A stretch of 12,799 nucleotides of DNA from an uncultured Candidatus Pelagibacter sp. Its GTDB lineage: Bacteria; Pseudomonadota; Alphaproteobacteria; Pelagibacterales; Pelagibacteraceae. Each line of letters opens with the position of its first letter. Within the stretch, counting starts at the first letter, position 1. Shown here piece after piece: positions 1 through 6,404 of this stretch. The notes beneath the pieces were generated by a model that was given only the letters and a program-made list of their open reading frames with translations, was not told where the DNA came from and searched no databases. The position numbers and the translations under genes were made by a program. Location: positions 1 through 12,799 of the forward strand of contig CAJQRR010000044.1 in assembly GCA_905612385.1 (NCBI GenBank), in the 5' to 3' direction.

Positions 1-1241
1 TAATTTTAGCACCTACTTTTTTTAACTTCTTTTCTATATTCTCATACCCTCTATCAAGGTGATATATTCTATTAATTATCGACTTTCCTTTAGAAGCAAG
101 CGCTGCAAGTATTAAGGATACGGATGCTCTTAAATCAGTTGCCATTAGTTCTGCTGCTTCAAATTTAATATTTCCCTCAATTGTGGCTTTATTGCCATTG
201 ATAGAAATTTTTGCTCCCATTCTATTTAGCTCTGCTACGTGCATAAATCTATTTTCAAATATTTCTTCTCTAATATAAGATTTTTTATTAGCTTTACACA
301 GCAAGACCATCATTTGTGCCTGTAAATCTGTTGGAAATCCAGGATAAGGAGAAGTTTTAATATTCATATTTTTAATTTTTTTACTTCCCTGAATAAGTAT
401 TTCATTTTTTCTTAAAATTATTTTTGAACCTACTTTTTTCAAAATATTAATTTCTGTATTTATTATCTTGGGATCAATTCCGGTAATTTTCAAATTTCCT
501 TCAATTAAAGCAGCAGCAATTAAGTAAGTACCTGCCTCTATTCTGTCTGGCATTACTTTATATTTTGTTTCACGTAGGTTATTTACACCTTTAATCTTAA
601 TAGTTCTCTTTGCAATCCACTTAATATTGCAGCCCATATTAATCAAAAAATTAACTAGATCTTTAATCTCAGGTTCAATAGCACAGTTTGATAAGGTTGT
701 TTTTCCTTTAGCTAAACATGAAGCTATAATTAAATTTTCTGTAGCACCAACTGAAATTTTTGGGAATTTAATATTTGCTCCAACTAATCCTTTAGGGGCA
801 TTTGCGTGAACATACCCTTGAATAATTTTATATTTTACTCCAAGCTTTGATAGTGCTTGTAAATGAATATCAACTGGCCTTGTACCAATCGCACAGCCAC
901 CAGGTAAGGATACTTTTGCTTTACCAAACTTTGCAAGTAATGGTCCTAAAACCAATATCCCTGCCCTCATAGTTTTAACCAGGCCATAAGCTGCAAAAGT
1001 TTTAGTTTGTTTATTATTGTTAATAGTTAATGTTTTTTTTATTATCTTCAATTGCCGAACCTAAAGACTTTAATAATAGCACCATTGTTTCAATATCTTT
1101 TACCTTAGGTAGATTTGTTAAATATATTTTGTTATCTGATAATAAAGTTGCGGCTAAGATTGGGAGAGATGCATTTTTAGAGCCTGAAATTCTAATTTGT
1201 CCCTTGAGCTTTGCTGCTCCAAAGACTTCTAATTTTTTCAT
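1..1241 (-). CDS. murA: UDP-N-acetylglucosamine 1-carboxyvinyltransferase, frameshifted and cut by the left window edge
   Basis: MurA transfers enolpyruvate from PEP to UDP-GlcNAc, the first committed cytoplasmic step of peptidoglycan synthesis. From the ATG at 1241 the frame gives 73 residues, including the catalytic-site SGSKN with Lys22 and Asn23, and then stops at 1020-1022. Removing one A from the eight-A run at 1033-1040 restores a frame open to the left edge. That frame contains LVKTMRA, the active-site loop GGCAIGTRPVD (Cys codon at 893-895), and the C-terminal ATDLRAS and YHLDRGYE motifs. The corrected product reaches about residue 413 at the edge. MurA is usually 417-430 residues, so only a few codons are missing. 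I checked the whole corrected frame and saw no other stop. The start lies 2 nt after the dcd stop. Either this is a sequence error, or the gene depends on polymerase or ribosome slippage, or it is broken. Identity is certain; integrity is not. Confidence 0.93.
1033..1040 (-). other. Eight-A homopolymer at the murA frameshift
   Basis: On the coding strand this is a run of eight A residues. Reading it as eight puts murA out of frame and into TAA twelve bases downstream of the run. Reading it as seven gives a continuous MurA. It is the only place where the two frames can be joined without meeting a stop. Runs of eight to ten A in rnpA, argB, dapE, truA and the 33-aa gene of this window leave their frames intact. 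Confidence 0.85.
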
Positions 1242-1243
1242 GA

Positions 1244-1801
1244 TTATACTTTTGGTAAAGTTACTCCAGTTTGACCCATATATTTACCTTTGCGGTCAGC
1301 GTATGAAGTTTCTGGAGACTGGTCACCTTTTAGAAATAAAAATTGTGCAACTCCTTCGTTTGCATATATTTTTGCTGGTAGTGGAGTGGTATTTGAAAAT
1401 TCTAGAGTAACAGTACCAAAAAACTCTGATTCAATCGGTGTTACGTTAACAATAATTCCAGTTCTTGCGTATGTACTTTTACCTACAACAATACACATAA
1501 CATCTCTTGGAATTTTAAAAACTTCTATTGTGGTTCCTAGTGCAAATGAATTTGGAGGAATAATAATATATTCAGAGCTTTTTTTTGTAACAAAATTATC
1601 TGACGTAAATTTTTTGGGATCAACAATAGAAGAGTTTACATTATGAAATATCTTAAATTCATCAGCTACTCTTGCATCATAACCAAATGAACTTAGTCCG
1701 TAAGAAATTTTACCATCACGTACTTGTTTGTCTACAAAAGGAGAAATCATTGACTGCTCAACTGCTAACTTCCTTATAGATTTATCGGAAAGTACTGACA
1801 T
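1244..1801 (-). CDS. dcd: dCTP deaminase
   Basis: Dcd deaminates dCTP to dUTP, feeding dUMP and hence dTMP synthesis; it acts as a cytoplasmic homotrimer of the dUTPase fold. The 185-residue product matches the length usual for alphaproteobacterial Dcd. Visible signatures are [12 protein letters not shown] (about 33-44), [10 protein letters not shown] (107-116) with Arg113, [19 protein letters not shown] (132-150) with Glu134 aligning with the catalytic Glu138 of the E. coli enzyme, and a C-terminal [11 protein letters not shown] lid segment (167-177). The ATG at 1801 shares its first base with the TAA of the upstream 33-aa gene, so translation is probably coupled. murA starts 2 nt downstream. 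The bifunctional dCTP deaminase/dUTPase form is a possible alternative, but the sequence reads as the ordinary monofunctional family. Confidence 0.96.
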   Translation of the reverse strand: MSVLSDKSIRKLAVEQSMISPFVDKQVRDGKISYGLSSFGYDARVADEFKIFHNVNSSIVDPKKFTSDNFVTKKSSEYIIIPPNSFALGTTIEVFKIPRDVMCIVVGKSTYARTGIIVNVTPIESEFFGTVTLEFSNTTPLPAKIYANEGVAQFLFLKGDQSPETSYADRKGKYMGQTGVTLPKV

Positions 1802-1902
1802 TATTTACTTTTCTTCTTATTTTTTTTTTGAAAAATTTTTCTTTTTTTAAGGTTTTTTTTAAGTGCTAAACTTAATCTTTCATTTTTTTCTTTATCACTC
1901 AT
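1801..1902 (-). CDS. 33-aa very basic hypothetical protein
   Basis: An intact 33-codon frame runs from the ATG at 1902 to the TAA at 1801-1803. Its first base overlaps the stop of the 65-aa gene, and its last base overlaps the start of dcd, both as TAATG. The product begins [20 protein letters not shown] and then is almost entirely Lys/Arg with a few Phe, Gln and Asn. Lys and Arg make up about half of it. From memory, short proteins of the form xRLSxxLKxNLxRRK occur near murA in other alphaproteobacteria, but I could not check this. The frame includes a ten-A run (1820-1829) that does not disturb it. A nucleic-acid or ribosome contact is plausible from charge alone; the function is unknown. 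The exact fit between two genes is the main evidence that it is real. Confidence 0.7.
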   Translation of the reverse strand: MSDKEKNERLSLALKKNLKKRKIFQKKNKKKSK

Positions 1903-2099
1903 TATTTATCTGGATTAGTTAAAAAATCTAAAGTGATAGGTTTTGATGCATCTAAAGTTTTTTCTGGCTCATCTTCTACTCTTGGACCCTCTTTAGCTTC
2001 ACGCTTTGCTCTTTTTTCTGCAAGCTTCTTTTCTCTCTTAGCTTGCTTTTCCATCAGCTTATTGCCTTTCGTAGATTTATAATCGTAATGAATTCCCAT
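1902..2099 (-). CDS. 65-aa charged hypothetical protein
   Basis: This is a 65-residue protein I do not recognise. It has a short aromatic N-terminus (MGIHYDYKSTKGNK), then a Lys/Glu/Arg/Ala-rich stretch at about 16-38 that should form a single charged helix or coiled coil, then an acidic linker and a hydrophobic tail ending ITLDFLTNPDK. There is no signal peptide or membrane segment. The start at 2099 is preferred over the internal Met16. GAAGGAA at 2106-2112 is a good Shine-Dalgarno sequence 7 nt upstream, one of the few in this window, and a TATAAT box lies further upstream at 2127-2132. It is the first gene of the operon leading to the 33-aa gene, dcd and murA, with a TAATG overlap at its end. 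It is likely expressed; its role is unknown. Confidence 0.75.
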   Translation of the reverse strand: MGIHYDYKSTKGNKLMEKQAKREKKLAEKRAKREAKEGPRVEDEPEKTLDASKPITLDFLTNPDK

Positions 2100-2105
2100 A
2101 AAATT

Positions 2106-2112
2106 TTCCTTC
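2106..2112 (-). promoter_or_regulatory. Shine-Dalgarno site of the 65-aa gene
   Basis: GAAGGAA on the minus strand, 7 nt before the ATG at 2099. It decides the start codon over the in-frame Met16 at 2054, which has no comparable site. Most other genes in the window lack a recognisable Shine-Dalgarno sequence, so this one stands out. Confidence 0.65.
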
Positions 2113-2126
2113 GCTAGATATAAATC

Positions 2127-2132
2127 ATTATA
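2127..2132 (-). promoter_or_regulatory. Putative -10 box for the hypothetical-dcd-murA operon
   Basis: A perfect TATAAT on the minus strand, 27 nt before the ATG of the 65-aa gene, predicts a short leader containing the Shine-Dalgarno site. No convincing -35 element is seen at 16-18 nt. In such AT-rich DNA a TATAAT alone is weak evidence; its position before the first gene of the operon is what supports it. Confidence 0.45.
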
Positions 2133-2154
2133 TGAAAAAAATTAAGGCAATATT

Positions 2155-2184
2155 TTGAAAAAAATGATTTATTATAGAAATACT
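2155..2184 (+). promoter_or_regulatory. Putative promoter of tRNA-Thr
   Basis: TTGAAA at 2155-2160 and AATACT at 2179-2184, separated by 18 nt, end 18 nt before the mature tRNA 5' end. This suits a sigma-70-type promoter with a short 5' leader. TATAGA at 2173-2178 is an alternative -10. The 103-nt stretch 2100-2202 therefore seems to hold divergent promoters and nothing else. Confidence 0.4.
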
Positions 2185-2202
2185 TCAATAAATACCAAAA
2201 TA

Positions 2203-2276
2203 GCCCCTATAGTTAAATGGTATAACATGTCCATGGTAAGGATAAGTTTCAAGTTCGATTCTTGGTGGGGGCACCA
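2203..2276 (+). tRNA. tRNA-Thr (anticodon GGT), CCA encoded
   Basis: A full cloverleaf can be folded by hand. The acceptor is GCCCCTA pairing with TGGGGGC (one G-T pair), followed by ACCA. The D arm is GTTA/TAAC. The anticodon stem is TGTCC/GGATA with loop ATGGTAA, placing GGT at 2235-2237. The T arm is TCAAG/CTTGG around TTCGATT. GGT reads the threonine codons ACC and ACU. The 3' CCA is encoded at 2274-2276. The gene stands alone on the plus strand. The stop codon of the convergent membrane-protein gene begins at 2279, only 2 nt beyond the CCA, so there is no room for a separate terminator for either transcript. Confidence 0.95.
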
Positions 2277-2278
2277 GA

Positions 2279-2998
2279 CTAATTCTTGTAGAGTATTTTT
2301 TTAGCTATAATTGTGATTATTATTAAGACTGCAAAAGCAAGCATTGGAATGTATATATCTGGCGAATATATTAAATCTATGATTCTTGGGGACTCTAAAT
2401 TTTGATCTATAATTTTTTCAAGCCCACTTCCAATTGAAACAATTAAAAACAATTGCGGCGTTAGTCCTATTAATGTTGCCCAAAAAAAATTACTTATTCT
2501 AACATTAAAAATACAAGGCAATACATTTGATAGTGCAAAAGGAATTCCTCCTATAAACCTATAGGCTAGAAGATAAATAAATTCCGATCTTTTAAATTTT
2601 ATTTCTAAATTTTTAAACCTATTCAAAAACTTTTCTTTAATTACTTCTTTAAAAAAATAATTACCAAGCATATATAAAATTGTTGCACCGATGGTCATTC
2701 CAATTATTAAGATAAATATTCCAAACCACTTGCCAAAAATAAAACCAGCTAGGAGTGCGGCTGGCAAGCCAAATCCAGCCATAACAACCCAAATAATTGT
2801 AGCTATTAAGAATACTAAAGAGATTAAAAATAAATTAGTTTGCTTTAATTCAAAAAAATAATCCCTGTTATTTTTGATGAACTCGTAGCTGGTTAATTCT
2901 TCAAGAGTGAATTTTGATAAAAAAAAGTATAAAAATGAGGAAACAACTAGAAGATAAAATAAACCTAAAGTTATCTTAACTTTTTTTGATTTTTCCAT
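2279..2998 (-). CDS. TVP38/TMEM64 (DedA-like, VTT domain) family membrane protein
   Basis: This is a 239-residue integral membrane protein. Hydrophobic segments lie at about 9-29, 54-76, 80-115 (probably re-entrant plus transmembrane), 165-195 and 215-235. The VTT/SNARE-associated signature is visible: GFGLPAALLAGFIFG (75-89) followed by GxxxGATILYMLG (100-112), then AYRFIGGIPFALSNVLPCIFNV (145-166) with Arg147, Pro153 and Asn158, then GLTP (178-181). Relatives in the DedA/VTT superfamily are implicated in lipid scrambling or undecaprenyl-phosphate recycling and in membrane homeostasis; the substrate here cannot be read from sequence. It is a single gene, divergent from rpmH and converging on tRNA-Thr. 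No Shine-Dalgarno site precedes the ATG at 2998. The predicted -10 at 3013-3018 would give a leader of about 10 nt. Confidence 0.88.
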   Translation of the reverse strand: MEKSKKVKITLGLFYLLVVSSFLYFFLSKFTLEELTSYEFIKNNRDYFFELKQTNLFLISLVFLIATIIWVVMAGFGLPAALLAGFIFGKWFGIFILIIGMTIGATILYMLGNYFFKEVIKEKFLNRFKNLEIKFKRSEFIYLLAYRFIGGIPFALSNVLPCIFNVRISNFFWATLIGLTPQLFLIVSIGSGLEKIIDQNLESPRIIDLIYSPDIYIPMLAFAVLIIITIIAKKILYKN

Positions 2999-3012
2999 AA
3001 TTAATTGATGGT

Positions 3013-3018
3013 ATTATA
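3013..3018 (-). promoter_or_regulatory. Putative -10 box of the TVP38-like gene
   Basis: TATAAT on the minus strand, 14 nt before the ATG at 2998, with no clear -35. If used, the mRNA would start about 8 nt before the start codon, close to leaderless. It shares the 92-nt divergent region 2999-3090 with the rpmH promoter. Confidence 0.35.
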
Positions 3019-3029
3019 AAATCTTCTAT

Positions 3030-3058
3030 TTGCTATTTATACATATAATTACTATAAA
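3030..3058 (+). promoter_or_regulatory. Putative promoter of the rpmH-rnpA-yidD-yidC operon
   Basis: TTGCTA at 3030-3035 and TATAAA at 3053-3058 with an ideal 17-nt spacing, ending 32 nt before rpmH. A TATAAT at 3044-3049 is a competing -10 but lacks a -35. This would be the main promoter for the long plus-strand gene series; no other obvious one is seen until the 29-nt gap before dapD. Confidence 0.5.
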
Positions 3059-3090
3059 GAGCGGAATTTAAAAAAACTTAAATAAATCCT

Positions 3091-3255
3091 ATGAAAAGAA
3101 CATATCAGCCCAAAGTTGGAAAACGTCTTAAAAAACATGGTTTCAGATCAAAGATGGCTACTAAAGGTGGGAAAAAACTTCTTAAGAGAAGACGTGATAA
3201 GGGACGTAAGGATCTTACTGTGTCATCCACTCAAAAAAAGCCAAAAGGTAAATAA
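3091..3255 (+). CDS. rpmH: 50S ribosomal protein L34
   Basis: L34 is a small basic protein of the large ribosomal subunit. The 54-residue product starts [20 protein letters not shown] and continues with the family hallmark [22 protein letters not shown], in the same order as the canonical L34 KRTYQPS...HGFRARMATKGGRKVL...GR. Bacterial L34 is usually 44-47 residues. The extra C-terminal residues (about 44-54, polar and lysine-rich) are an extension. The start is fixed by the conserved MKRTYQP. It is first in the classic rpmH-rnpA-yidD-yidC cluster, often next to the replication origin, with rnpA starting 10 nt after its stop. A longer frame overlaps it in another phase, which makes this gene easy to miss. 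Confidence 0.97.
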   Translation: MKRTYQPKVGKRLKKHGFRSKMATKGGKKLLKRRRDKGRKDLTVSSTQKKPKGK

Positions 3256-3265
3256 GTCAGACCAA

Positions 3266-3610
3266 ATGAAAAGCAAAATTGTTGCTCTTTCTAAAAACGA
3301 AGATTTCAAAAATTTACTTAAGAAGAAAAAAATCTCAAATAAATATATCACTCTCTTTTTTGGTCCCCTTGAGGATAAAGATAATAAGAAACTAAACATT
3401 AGCTTTGTAGCTAAAAAAAAACTAATCCGTGGTGCCGTAAAGAGAAATAAAATTAAAAGAAGATTGAGAAATATTATGAATGAAGCTGTAAAAAGAATGA
3501 CAATAAACTTTGATTATTCTTACCTTGTAATTGCGAAAATAACTATGCTAAACAATGAATATGCGATAATAAAAGATACTTTATTCCAAGACATAAAAAA
3601 GATTAAGTAA
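3266..3610 (+). CDS. rnpA: Ribonuclease P protein component
   Basis: RnpA binds the catalytic RNase P RNA and helps it cleave tRNA 5' leaders. With the ATG at 3266 the product is 114 residues, normal for the family. The signature basic helix is [12 protein letters not shown] at 59-70, matching the RNR motif RNxxKRxxR, preceded by the strand [17 protein letters not shown] (45-61). The frame is open upstream to a TTG at 3116. Those 50 codons are rpmH read in another phase and do not resemble RnpA, so I place the start at 3266 after the rpmH stop. No strong Shine-Dalgarno is seen, which suggests coupling to rpmH. A nine-A run at 3413-3421 stays in frame. The stop overlaps the yidD start as TAATG. 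Confidence 0.94.
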   Translation: MKSKIVALSKNEDFKNLLKKKKISNKYITLFFGPLEDKDNKKLNISFVAKKKLIRGAVKRNKIKRRLRNIMNEAVKRMTINFDYSYLVIAKITMLNNEYAIIKDTLFQDIKKIK

Positions 3611-3861
3611 TGAATATTATATCGAACATTTTAATTGGCCTGATCAAATTTTACAAAATAGTTATTAGCCCCTACTTAACTCCTTCGTGTAGATATCTTC
3701 CAACGTGTTCAGAATATGCAATTGAATGCTTAAGAACATACGGGCTCCTTAAAGGGATCTCAAAAAGTACTAAAAGAATATTTTCATGTCATCCTATTAA
3801 GATATTGGGTGGCGGTGAAGGGTTTGATCCAGTAAACAAAGAATTAAAGGCTAAGAAATAA
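3610..3861 (+). CDS. yidD: Membrane protein insertion efficiency factor YidD
   Basis: YidD is a small membrane-associated protein that aids YidC/Sec-dependent insertion of inner-membrane proteins. The 83-residue product has an amphipathic N-terminal helix (about 4-20), then the family core [23 protein letters not shown] (19-41) with Cys27, Cys33 and Cys40, then RIFSCHP (56-62) with Cys60, and the GGGEGFDPV terminus (67-75). All the hallmark cysteines and the SPxxxxxCRYxPTCSxYA motif are present. It is fitted exactly between rnpA and yidC by one-base TAATG overlaps at both ends, so its synthesis is probably coupled to both neighbours. Confidence 0.97.
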   Translation: MNIISNILIGLIKFYKIVISPYLTPSCRYLPTCSEYAIECLRTYGLLKGISKSTKRIFSCHPIKILGGGEGFDPVNKELKAKK

Positions 3862-5537
3862 TGGATACTAGAAACGTAATCGCAGCAATATCCTTATCAG
3901 CAGCTGTTATTATTTTATACTCTCTTTTTTTTCAACCTGATCCTGCAACTATTAAAAAAAATCTAGCTGAACAAAATAAAATTGAAAATAATGAAGACAC
4001 TCCTAGCCTAGATAAAAATGAAAACTTTGCAAAGCTCTCAAGAATAGATGCTTTAAAAGAAAATGATAGAATTCAATTTGAAAATGCTAGTGTTGTTGGA
4101 TCTATTTCTTTAAAAGGTGCGGCAATAGACGATTTAACTTTCAAAGAATATAATGTTGAACTTAATGGAAGTGATAAAATAACTTTATTGAACCCAAGAA
4201 ATGTTGAAGATGGTTATTTAATCGAAAGTGGCTTTGTAAGCACTAACAAAAATATAGATATACCTGATGCTTCTACAGTTTGGAAAGTTTCCGGAAACAA
4301 AAAATTAACTAATAATAGTCCTGTAAAACTAACATGGAGCAACTCTCAAGGCATTACATTTGAAAAATATATAAGCTTAGATGACCAATTCTTATTTACT
4401 GTAAAAGAAAAAATAATTAATGCATCAGATAAATCTTATAATTTTTATTCATACGGGCAAATAATTAGAAATAAATTGCCAGAAATATCTGGTTTTTATA
4501 TTTTACATGAGGGATTTCTATCTGTACTTGACGATCAGTTAATTGAAGAAGATTACGACGATATTCAGGAAAAAAAGTTTACTCAAACTGCACAAGAAGG
4601 GTTTGTTGCAATTTCAGATAAATTTTGGGTTACATCGGTTATACCCCCTAAAGGTAAAGAGTTTAAAACAACTTTTGACTATAAAAATAAGTTCAGAGCT
4701 AATTACATATCTACAAAAGGTATTGAGGTTAAAGCAAACAGTTCTATTGAAGAAAAAATTCAAATTATAGTTGCAGCTAAAAGAGTAAATGTCATTGATG
4801 GTTATGCTGAAAGTCTAAATATTAATAAATTTGATCTAGCGATTGATTGGGGTTTTATGTATTTTATAACTAAGCCTTTATTTTTTGTATTGGACTATTT
4901 CTTTAAATTGCTTGGCAATTACGGTTTAGCAATTATTGCTGTCACAGTTTGTATTAGATTGGCTTTCTTTCCTCTTGCCAACTTTAGCTTTAAGTCGATG
5001 GGAAAGATGAAGTTATTAGCTCCAGAAATGGCAAGATTAAAAGAGATTCATAAAGATGATAAAATGAAATTACAACAATCAATGATGGCTCTGTATAAAA
5101 AAGAAAAAGTTAATCCTATGAGTGGTTGTCTACCTATTCTGGTTCAAATTCCAGTTTTCTTTGCGCTATATAAAGTATTATTTGTAACTATTGAAATGAG
5201 ACACATGCCATTTTATGGATGGATACATGACTTAAGTGATAGAGATCCAACATCTTTATTTAATGTTTTTGGTTTACTCCCTTGGGATCCACCTTCTTTC
5301 TTATTGATAGGTGCATGGCCGATCATTATGGGTATCACAATGTTTATACAACAAAAGCTTAACCCTACTCCGCCAGATCCTATACAGGCTAAAATATTTA
5401 TGTTCTTTCCAGTATTTTTAACTGTAATTCTTGCACCATTTCCTGCAGGTCTTGTTATCTACTGGAGTTTCAACAACATCTTCACAATGATTCAGCAATA
5501 TATTGTTCAAAGAAAAATGACTATCAAAACAACCTAA
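3861..5537 (+). CDS. yidC: Membrane protein insertase YidC
   Basis: YidC inserts and folds inner-membrane proteins, alone or with SecYEG. The 558-residue product has the Gram-negative architecture. A first transmembrane helix lies at about 5-24, followed by a large periplasmic beta-sandwich domain (about 55-310). Then comes the conserved 60-kDa insertase core (about 330-550). In the core, VTVCIRLAFFPL carries Arg366, aligning in number with the hydrophilic-groove Arg366 of E. coli. The cytoplasmic hairpin KMKLLAPEMARLKE (383-396), GCLPILVQIPVFFALYKVL (422-440), HDLSDRDP (456-463) and PAGLVIYWSFNNIFTMIQQ (528-546) follow. The ATG shares a base with the yidD stop. The argB start follows immediately after its TAA with no gap. 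Confidence 0.98.
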   Translation: MDTRNVIAAISLSAAVIILYSLFFQPDPATIKKNLAEQNKIENNEDTPSLDKNENFAKLSRIDALKENDRIQFENASVVGSISLKGAAIDDLTFKEYNVELNGSDKITLLNPRNVEDGYLIESGFVSTNKNIDIPDASTVWKVSGNKKLTNNSPVKLTWSNSQGITFEKYISLDDQFLFTVKEKIINASDKSYNFYSYGQIIRNKLPEISGFYILHEGFLSVLDDQLIEEDYDDIQEKKFTQTAQEGFVAISDKFWVTSVIPPKGKEFKTTFDYKNKFRANYISTKGIEVKANSSIEEKIQIIVAAKRVNVIDGYAESLNINKFDLAIDWGFMYFITKPLFFVLDYFFKLLGNYGLAIIAVTVCIRLAFFPLANFSFKSMGKMKLLAPEMARLKEIHKDDKMKLQQSMMALYKKEKVNPMSGCLPILVQIPVFFALYKVLFVTIEMRHMPFYGWIHDLSDRDPTSLFNVFGLLPWDPPSFLLIGAWPIIMGITMFIQQKLNPTPPDPIQAKIFMFFPVFLTVILAPFPAGLVIYWSFNNIFTMIQQYIVQRKMTIKTT

Positions 5538-6404
5538 ATGTCATTGTTAAAAGAAGAAGAATTAATAAACATCCTACCTAAAGACGGCCCAACAGCTGAA
5601 GAAGTAAAAAAATATTTAGAAAAATATAATGATGAGTTTATTATCATTAAGTGTGGTGGCAGTGTTTTAGTTGATCCAAAATTATTTAAAATTTTTATTG
5701 AAGATGTGGTCGTTTTAAACAAACTTGGTTTTAATCCTGTAATTGTTCATGGAGGTGGAAAAAGAATTAACAGTAAACTTTCTGAAGTTAATATTAAAAG
5801 TAATTTTATTAATGGACTAAGAGTTACTGATAAAGATACCCTCAACATAGTTGAGGATGTATTAATCGAATTTAATAAAGAGATTGTTGGAGCTTTAAAT
5901 GAGTTGGCCTGTAAAGCAAAAAGAATTACCTCAAAAGAAAATAATATAATTACTGTCGTACAAGAAAACAAAGACCTTGGATTTGTGGGAACACCTACTA
6001 AAATTAATAAAGATCTATTAACTGAAACAATCAAAGCGAACGAAGTACCTGTCGTTGCACCCCTAGGTTCAGATAAAGATAATCAGACTTTTAATATAAA
6101 TGCCGATACCGCTGCAGGATCGATCGCAATTGAGCTAAATGCTAGAAGATTAATGATTATTAGTGATGTAGAGGGAGTATTAGATAGTGAAAAAAAACTA
6201 ATCCCTGAAATTAACTCTAAAAAAGCTAATGAATTAATTGATCAAGAGGTAATTTCTGGTGGGATGATACCTAAAATTAAGAATTGTCTAAATGTTGTAA
6301 GTAATGGAGTCAAGGCAGTTGTAATAATTGATGGAAGAAAAAATCACTCACTCCTTTTTGAACTATTATCTGATAAAGGTTCGGGAACTTTAATTAGAGA
6401 ATGA
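5538..6404 (+). CDS. argB: Acetylglutamate kinase
   Basis: ArgB phosphorylates N-acetyl-L-glutamate, the second step of acetylated arginine synthesis. The 288-residue product shows the amino-acid kinase fold: KCGGS (38-42), IVHGGGKRINSKL (69-81), NINADTAAG (186-194), ISDVEGVLD (208-216) and GGMIPKI (241-247). About 32 residues precede the first core strand (FIIIKCGG). This N-helix, with the C-terminal NHSLLFELLSDKGSGTLI (269-286), is what distinguishes arginine-inhibited hexameric kinases in the literature, so I infer feedback inhibition by arginine. It starts directly after the yidC stop and ends in an ATGA overlap with the next gene. An eight-A run at 6190-6197 stays in frame. Confidence 0.97.
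   Translation: MSLLKEEELINILPKDGPTAEEVKKYLEKYNDEFIIIKCGGSVLVDPKLFKIFIEDVVVLNKLGFNPVIVHGGGKRINSKLSEVNIKSNFINGLRVTDKDTLNIVEDVLIEFNKEIVGALNELACKAKRITSKENNIITVVQENKDLGFVGTPTKINKDLLTETIKANEVPVVAPLGSDKDNQTFNINADTAAGSIAIELNARRLMIISDVEGVLDSEKKLIPEINSKKANELIDQEVISGGMIPKIKNCLNVVSNGVKAVVIIDGRKNHSLLFELLSDKGSGTLIRE

Noticed and set aside
1030..1410. A 126-codon plus-strand frame across the murA/dcd junction
   Set aside because: It runs antisense to two clear conserved genes, has no recognisable protein character, and arises from the AT-rich complement.
1290..1646. A 118-codon plus-strand frame antisense to dcd
   Set aside because: dcd is unambiguous on the other strand; this frame is its shadow.
3116..3265. 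Treating the upstream extension as part of rnpA
   Set aside because: It is rpmH read in another phase, begins with TTG, and bears no RnpA motif. The ATG at 3266 gives a normal 114-residue protein.
4543..4770. A 75-codon second frame inside yidC
   Set aside because: Lys/Leu-rich noise in an alternate phase of the periplasmic-domain region, with no start signal.
5747..6034. A 95-codon minus-strand frame inside argB
   Set aside because: It is antisense to a well-conserved kinase and has low-complexity hydrophobic composition; it is a shadow frame.
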